Assembly (NCBI GenBank): GCA_964606405.1
Contig: CAZSGH010000030.1
Location: forward strand, 1-36,825
Direction of reading: 5' to 3'
Length of the DNA: 36,825 nt
Origin: GCA-002282575 sp964606405
Lineage (GTDB): Bacteria > Pseudomonadota > Gammaproteobacteria > Thiomicrospirales > Thiomicrospiraceae
Made by a program: the position numbers and the translations under genes. How positions within the stretch are numbered: the stretch's first letter is position 1; each line of letters opens with the position of its first letter. Positions 32,795-36,825 of the stretch are shown here, piece by piece. The notes beneath the pieces were generated by a model. That model was not told the DNA's origin. It saw only the letters and a program-made list of their open reading frames with translations, and did not search any database.

Positions 32795-33285
32795 TACATC
32801 TCCTCCCGAGTGCTAAACTTAGCAGCGAGAGCGATTGCAACCACATCAGGAACAAAATCGGCAATAGCACCACCTAAACGGGCAATCTCGCGCACTAAGC
32901 TGGATGAAATAAAACCATACTGTTCGGCTGGTGTTAAAAATACCGTTTCCACGCGCGCATCCAAGCGACGATTCATACTCGCTAACTGAAACTCATATTC
33001 AAAGTCAGATACTGCTCGCAATCCACGCAAAATGACTTGTGCATCCACCGAGCGAACAAAATCAACCAACAAGCAAGAAAAACCTAAAACCTGCACATTC
33101 GGTAAATGCGCTAAGGACGCTTGAGCTAACGCAATGCGCTCATCTAAGCTAAATAAGGGATGTTTGCCTGCATTGTCGGCAACAGCAACAACAACTTGCT
33201 CAAATAAACGCGCTCCGCGTTCGATAATATCAATATGACCACTCGTAATGGGGTCAAACGTGCCGGGATAAACAACCTTAGTCAT
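32794..33285 (-). CDS. coaD: Pantetheine-phosphate adenylyltransferase
   Basis: A 163-residue PPAT, the penultimate enzyme of coenzyme A synthesis, joining ATP and 4'-phosphopantetheine to give dephospho-CoA. The nucleotidyltransferase motif is YPGTFDPITSGHIDII, and LRGLRAVSDFEYEFQLASMNR and FISSSLVREIA are also present. Length is typical. The ATG at 33283-33285 follows the rsmD stop by five bases. The rsmD-coaD order is widely conserved. Confidence 0.97.
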   Translation of the reverse strand: MTKVVYPGTFDPITSGHIDIIERGARLFEQVVVAVADNAGKHPLFSLDERIALAQASLAHLPNVQVLGFSCLLVDFVRSVDAQVILRGLRAVSDFEYEFQLASMNRRLDARVETVFLTPAEQYGFISSSLVREIARLGGAIADFVPDVVAIALAAKFSTREEM

Positions 33286-33290
33286 GAATG

Positions 33291-33890
33291 CTACTCATTT
33301 TTGGGCGTTTGAAACTGCCATAAACCAAAACTCACACCCCCTGACTGCTGCTGCCGATGGGCTCGCAAATAAGGCAAGGATACCACACGTTCACGTGGTT
33401 GTTCGATATACAACCACGCATTTGGCTTTAACCAACCATTATTGATCAACAGTTTTAACCATGAATCTAAGTCGGCATCACGAAAAGGTGGATCTAAAAA
33501 CACGCCATCAAAGGCCTTTTGCTGTGCGTTATTGGCAAGCCATACTTGCGAATCGGCATTAATCACTGTTGCACCCTGTGCGGCTAGCAACTGCTTATTC
33601 GCCTGTAACTGTTTAGCAACTAAGCTACTTTTTTCGAGCATCACCACTTCAGCAGCACCACGCGATAATGCCTCAAAACTCAGCGCACCAGAGCCAGCAA
33701 ACACATCAAGCCACTGACTCCCTTCCCACTCGAACTGTAACCAGTTAAACAAGGTTTCACGAATCCTATCCCCAGTCGGGCGCAAATCTTCACTAACAGG
33801 AACGGGCAGCTTTCTACCACGCCACTGTCCGCCAATAATGCGAACGAAACCCGCGCCTTGCGTTTGCTTGATGTTTTGCTTCGGCTTAAT
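33291..33890 (-). CDS. rsmD: 16S rRNA (guanine(966)-N2)-methyltransferase RsmD, probable AUU start
   Basis: About 199 residues. It methylates G966 of 16S rRNA. The family N-terminus VRIIGGQWRGRKLPVP, the target-recognition LRPTGDRIRETLFNWL, the SAM-binding LDVFAGSGALSFEALSRGA and catalytic DPPF are present. There is no ATG or GTG before the conserved region. The only strong ribosome-binding site (AGGAGGT) is followed after four bases by ATT (33888-33890), which gives Met-Lys-Pro-Lys and resembles the MKKP start of the E. coli protein. The ATT overlaps the stop of the upstream M16 gene by one base (ATTAA), as in coupled junctions. The alternative TTG at 33903-33905 has no ribosome-binding site. 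Confidence 0.9.
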   Translation of the reverse strand: MKPKQNIKQTQGAGFVRIIGGQWRGRKLPVPVSEDLRPTGDRIRETLFNWLQFEWEGSQWLDVFAGSGALSFEALSRGAAEVVMLEKSSLVAKQLQANKQLLAAQGATVINADSQVWLANNAQQKAFDGVFLDPPFRDADLDSWLKLLINNGWLKPNAWLYIEQPRERVVSLPYLRAHRQQQSGGVSFGLWQFQTPKNE

Positions 33891-35232
33891 GATGACCTCC
33901 TGCAACAGGCGCAGCTAACGTCTGAACTGGCGCATCGGCCTTACTCGGCTTACCCAACACAACGCCAGTCCAACGCTCAGGTTTTAGGTGTGCTTGAACG
34001 ACCTTCATTAAAGTGTCGCGGTCGATAGCTCGGACTTTATCGGGAAAAGTCGCCAACCAGTCATTCGGTAAACTGTAAAAGCCCATCATCGCCAAATAAG
34101 CGACGATGTCTTTGTTGCTATCGATTTCTAAGGCAAATCCACCGATGATGTTATCTTTATGCTCATCCAATTCAGCTTGTGGAATATCTTTCAACAATCC
34201 CATGACCGTTTCTTGCACCACTTTTAATGCTTCGCTGGTATTGGCATTGGCTGTTTTGAGTGAAACGAACCAAGGACCTGTTTGGTGCATCGGTAACAAA
34301 CTCGAACCAACGCCATACACCAAGCCGCGCTTTTCACGCACTTCTTCCATTAAGCGTGACGCAAAACCACTGCCACCTAAAATATGATTGGCTAAATACA
34401 AAGCAACATAATCTTTATCCTGACGATTCACGCCCATTTGCCCTAATAAGATTTGCGTTTGCGTCGAAGCAAATTCTATTGATTCTAAGCCAGCAGGCGG
34501 CTGAGTCACATTAGGCAAAGTAGCAACCTTTTCACCAACAGGAAATGCATCTGCTAACTGTTCGGCAATGGCTTGCGCTTCTGTCTTACTAACCGCTCCA
34601 ACAATCGCAACGGTAGCATTGTTAGCCAGATAATAACGTTGATAAAAAGCTTTCAAGTCCGCCGATGTCATGGCTTTAACTGTATCTTCACGCCCTTCTG
34701 CTGCTGTGGCATAAGGATGTGTTCCATAAAGACGTTGCCAAAAGCGATCGTTGGCTAAAGCACCTGCCGATTGTTGTTTCGCTAATAATGCCGTTAACAA
34801 ATTACCTTTTTCACGCGCCAGAACCACATCTGAAAAGCTCGGTTGACTAATCGCTGTGCGGATCATCGCTAAAGCTGGCGTGAGAATCTCGGGACGCGTG
34901 AGGCTGCGCAGACTCACGACAGCCATATCTTTAAGTGATTGCGTCGAAAAACTAACACCCAAGGCTTCTGATTCGGCGGCGAAAACCTCTTCGTCACGTT
35001 GCGCATCACCCATGCCAATTAATTCGGACGTTAAATAAGCAACGCCTTTTTTGTCACCATCACGCGCTGATCCTGCATCAAATACCATACGGACATCGAC
35101 CATCGGTAACTCTGGCGCGTAGGCATAGAGCACCTTCGCGCCTTTGGGCGTTTGCCATTGATCAATAGTTAAGGCTGCTTGTGCTGAAAAACTACTAACT
35201 GATAGGATTGCTAATAAGCATAACGACTTCAT
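33886..35232 (-). CDS. M16 family peptidase-like protein, inactive partner
   Basis: A 448-residue exported M16 (pitrilysin-like) protein with a signal peptide (residues 1-19, LLAILSVSSFSAQA). The zinc motif HxxEH is replaced at the equivalent position by YLTSE (residues 66-70), so it cannot bind zinc in the usual way. The C-terminal half has the family pattern GSGFASRLMEEVREKRGLVYGV, which holds the substrate-binding Arg/Tyr. It is most likely the inactive half of a heterodimer with the active M16 protein encoded just upstream, as in other paired bacterial M16 genes. Its ATG overlaps the upstream stop by four bases. The C-terminus ends in GGHH. Confidence 0.92.
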   Translation of the reverse strand: MKSLCLLAILSVSSFSAQAALTIDQWQTPKGAKVLYAYAPELPMVDVRMVFDAGSARDGDKKGVAYLTSELIGMGDAQRDEEVFAAESEALGVSFSTQSLKDMAVVSLRSLTRPEILTPALAMIRTAISQPSFSDVVLAREKGNLLTALLAKQQSAGALANDRFWQRLYGTHPYATAAEGREDTVKAMTSADLKAFYQRYYLANNATVAIVGAVSKTEAQAIAEQLADAFPVGEKVATLPNVTQPPAGLESIEFASTQTQILLGQMGVNRQDKDYVALYLANHILGGSGFASRLMEEVREKRGLVYGVGSSLLPMHQTGPWFVSLKTANANTSEALKVVQETVMGLLKDIPQAELDEHKDNIIGGFALEIDSNKDIVAYLAMMGFYSLPNDWLATFPDKVRAIDRDTLMKVVQAHLKPERWTGVVLGKPSKADAPVQTLAAPVAGGHH

Positions 35233-36578
35233 TTTTTCGCTCCCTGTTCAATTAAGGCTGTTTTGGGCAAGAGATAAGCAACGGTTAGTCGATCATCGAC
35301 CAGCCATTTTTTCGCTGCTGCTTGCACCTGCGCTGCTGTGACCGAGCGCAAGCGTTCGAGATAAGCATCGACCTCTGCTAAAGGAATACCAACAGTCGCC
35401 GCTTCACCCAGCTTCATGCCTTGATAAAACATCGAATCTTGACCGAAAATGTATGAAGACTCAACTTGAGCAAGAACGCGTTTTAATTCAGCATCGCTTA
35501 CGCCCTCTTTCACCAACTTTGCAATGGTAGCTTTGATTGCCTCTTCGGCTTGCTCCAAGGTGACGCCTTCGCTCGTCACGGCAGACAAGGTAAACTGTGT
35601 CGATAAACGTGCATACAAGTCGTAACCAACATCAGCTTGCGTTAACTGCTGACTACCACGGACTAATTCTTTACTTAAACGCGCGCTACTACCACCATCT
35701 AAAATATGAGCTAGCACTTCCAACGCATAGGCTTCCTGCTTATTCTCGCTGGTTTTCCACGAGGGCACAGCATAGCCCATCATTAGGCTTTGAATTTTGG
35801 CTTTCTCATCACGAACCACGAGTCGTTTCTCGCCAACTGGCAATAATTCTTGGCTCGGCTTATGTGACCCTGTTGGTCGGATCGGCAAACAACCAAACTT
35901 TTCTTTGGCTAAGGCAAAGACTGCTTCGGGCTTAACATCACCTACGACTACTAAGGTGGCATTATTTGGCGAGTACCACTGGTTATACCAATGCTGTAAT
36001 TCGCTAAGCTGGTAAGACTCAATATCTTTCTGCCAACCAATGACGGGACGACGGTAAGGGTTCACATCGTAAGCAATGGCATCGAATCGTTCTTGTAGGC
36101 GTGATTCTGGTTTATCTTCCACCCGCATACGACGCTCTTCTAATACCACCTGACGTTCTTTCTGAAACTCTGCATCATCTAACTTAAGATAGCCCATGCG
36201 CTGCGCTTCTAACTCGAACATGCGCCCCAAATGCGACGCTTCAATATTTTGAAAATATGCAGTGTAATCTTGACTGGTAAACGCATTTTCAGAACCACCC
36301 AAGCGCGCGACAATTTTAGAAAACTCACCTGGTTTTAATTTGGCGGTTCCTTTAAACATCATATGTTCAAGAATATGCGATACGCCTGTAATACCCTCTG
36401 GCTCATAACTCGCGCCAACCTTGTACCACACCTGAGAAGTAACAACAGGTGCGCGATGATCTTCTTTAACCAGTACCATCAGTCCATTATCTAACTGAAA
36501 CTGAGCAACTTCCGCTGCATAAATAGGCAACATCGACACTGCGAATAACGAAAATACCACTTTTTTGACCAATAACAT
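35229..36578 (-). CDS. M16 family zinc protease, active partner
   Basis: A 449-residue exported zinc peptidase. Residues 1-21 form a signal peptide (VVFSLFAVSMLPIYA). The inverted zinc motif HILEH is at residues 68-72 in GVSHILEHMMFKGT, with the third ligand in the downstream ERQVVLEERRMR segment (Glu). The C-terminal half has GGSSARLSKELVRG. It probably works in the periplasm with the inactive M16 protein encoded next. The ATG at 36576-36578 has a perfect AAGGAGGT seven to eight bases upstream, the strongest ribosome-binding site in the window. It is divergent from ftsY with 66 bases between starts. Confidence 0.95.
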   Translation of the reverse strand: MLLVKKVVFSLFAVSMLPIYAAEVAQFQLDNGLMVLVKEDHRAPVVTSQVWYKVGASYEPEGITGVSHILEHMMFKGTAKLKPGEFSKIVARLGGSENAFTSQDYTAYFQNIEASHLGRMFELEAQRMGYLKLDDAEFQKERQVVLEERRMRVEDKPESRLQERFDAIAYDVNPYRRPVIGWQKDIESYQLSELQHWYNQWYSPNNATLVVVGDVKPEAVFALAKEKFGCLPIRPTGSHKPSQELLPVGEKRLVVRDEKAKIQSLMMGYAVPSWKTSENKQEAYALEVLAHILDGGSSARLSKELVRGSQQLTQADVGYDLYARLSTQFTLSAVTSEGVTLEQAEEAIKATIAKLVKEGVSDAELKRVLAQVESSYIFGQDSMFYQGMKLGEAATVGIPLAEVDAYLERLRSVTAAQVQAAAKKWLVDDRLTVAYLLPKTALIEQGAKK

Positions 36579-36589
36579 CGCTTACCTCC

Positions 36590-36618
36590 TTGAGTCTGCG
36601 CGTTTGAGCACCTATCAT
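36590..36618 (+). promoter_or_regulatory. ftsY promoter candidate
   Basis: TTGAGT (36590-36595), a 17-base spacer and TATCAT (36613-36618). The start would be near 36625, 20 bases before the ftsY ATG. The -35 overlaps the opposite-strand ribosome-binding site of the M16 gene. Confidence 0.6.
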
Positions 36619-36644
36619 TACCTAATCTATTAAGAGTAAATGAT

Positions 36645-36825
36645 ATGTTCTCGATTTTCAAACGTAAATCTGCAAAACCCGATACAAATGTAACGCATGA
36701 TGCCGTTATTGCTCCTGAAACACAACTAAAAGATCCTATTTCAGAAATAACCCCTGCACCATTAATCGGAACTGAAGCACCGACTGAAGCACCGACTGAA
36801 GCACCGACTGAAGCACCGACTGAAG
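36645..36825 (+). CDS. ftsY: Signal recognition particle receptor FtsY, N-terminal part
   Basis: The first 60 codons are present; the gene runs off the window. The start MFSIFKRKS is the typical FtsY amphipathic membrane-targeting segment, and what follows is an acidic, Pro/Ala/Thr-rich A-domain. No GTPase residues are visible, so the call relies on the N-terminus and on the rsmD/M16 neighbourhood, which is conserved next to ftsY in gammaproteobacteria such as Pseudomonas. AAGAG lies about nine bases upstream of the ATG. The visible end consists of TEAP tetrapeptide repeats. Confidence 0.8.
   Translation, partial: MFSIFKRKSAKPDTNVTHDAVIAPETQLKDPISEITPAPLIGTEAPTEAPTEAPTEAPTE
36771..36825 (+). 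repeat. 12-bp tandem repeat encoding TEAP in ftsY
   Basis: ACTGAAGCACCG is repeated identically four times (36771-36818) plus seven bases of a fifth, cut by the window end. The unit is a multiple of three, so slippage would change length without breaking the frame. Confidence 0.95.

Noticed and set aside
33886..36578. A recent tandem duplication of one M16 gene
   Set aside because: The two proteins share the fold but differ at the zinc motif (HILEH versus YLTSE) and throughout; active/inactive M16 pairs are an old, common arrangement.

Overview
The window looks like chromosomal core DNA of a gammaproteobacterium with moderate-to-low GC. The order tig-clpP-clpX-lon-hupB, the carA-carB-greA cluster, the block of two M16 peptidases plus rsmD divergent from ftsY, and rph next to yicC are all typical of that class, but the detailed arrangement is not that of Escherichia coli or its close relatives. 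No phage, insertion sequence, CRISPR array or toxin island is visible, and no gene-free stretch exceeds 300 bases. I cannot name the species.

Layout. 1-226: tail of an unidentified gene. 284-7282 (minus): carA-carB-greA, then a type-2 glycerate kinase and a DUF455 ferritin-like protein. 7513-12208 (minus): sufB-sufC-sufD-sufS, an Fe-S cluster assembly operon behind an IscR-like operator. 12382-14808: zinc uptake, with znuA divergent from znuC-znuB. 14878-15711 (minus): LytM-type peptidase. 15803-15959 (minus): tRNA-Asp and tRNA-Val. 16105-22279 (minus): trigger factor, ClpP, ClpX, Lon and HU. 22538-23908 (plus): luxS and mtnN, the two steps from S-adenosylhomocysteine to the AI-2 precursor. 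24058-24489 (plus): a FliS-like protein behind a sigma-54-type promoter. 24683-27158 (minus): rph-rdgB-hemW. 27419-32017 (plus): yicC, a small membrane protein, a bifunctional PBP1A and a fructosamine-kinase-like protein. 32003-36578 (minus): two periplasmic M16 proteins, rsmD, coaD and a PIG-L deacetylase. 36645 to the end: start of ftsY.

The most interesting material is outside the housekeeping genes. (1) A family of about 130-bp repeats occurs four times, each time just upstream of a co-oriented gene (glycerate kinase, clpP, mtnN, rph); each has a terminator-like hairpin followed by a long purine/pyrimidine stem. (2) The fructosamine-kinase-like protein has amides at three key acidic positions (Glu to Gln, Asp to Asn twice), which suggests a pseudokinase. 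(3) carA and tig both have terminator-like hairpins in their leaders, and carA also has a possible 9-codon leader peptide. (4) rsmD probably starts at a rare AUU codon. (5) The tRNA promoter is embedded in a perfect inverted repeat, and the suf promoter region contains a duplicated 3' end of znuA. Function assignments rest on motif recognition by eye; no database search was run.
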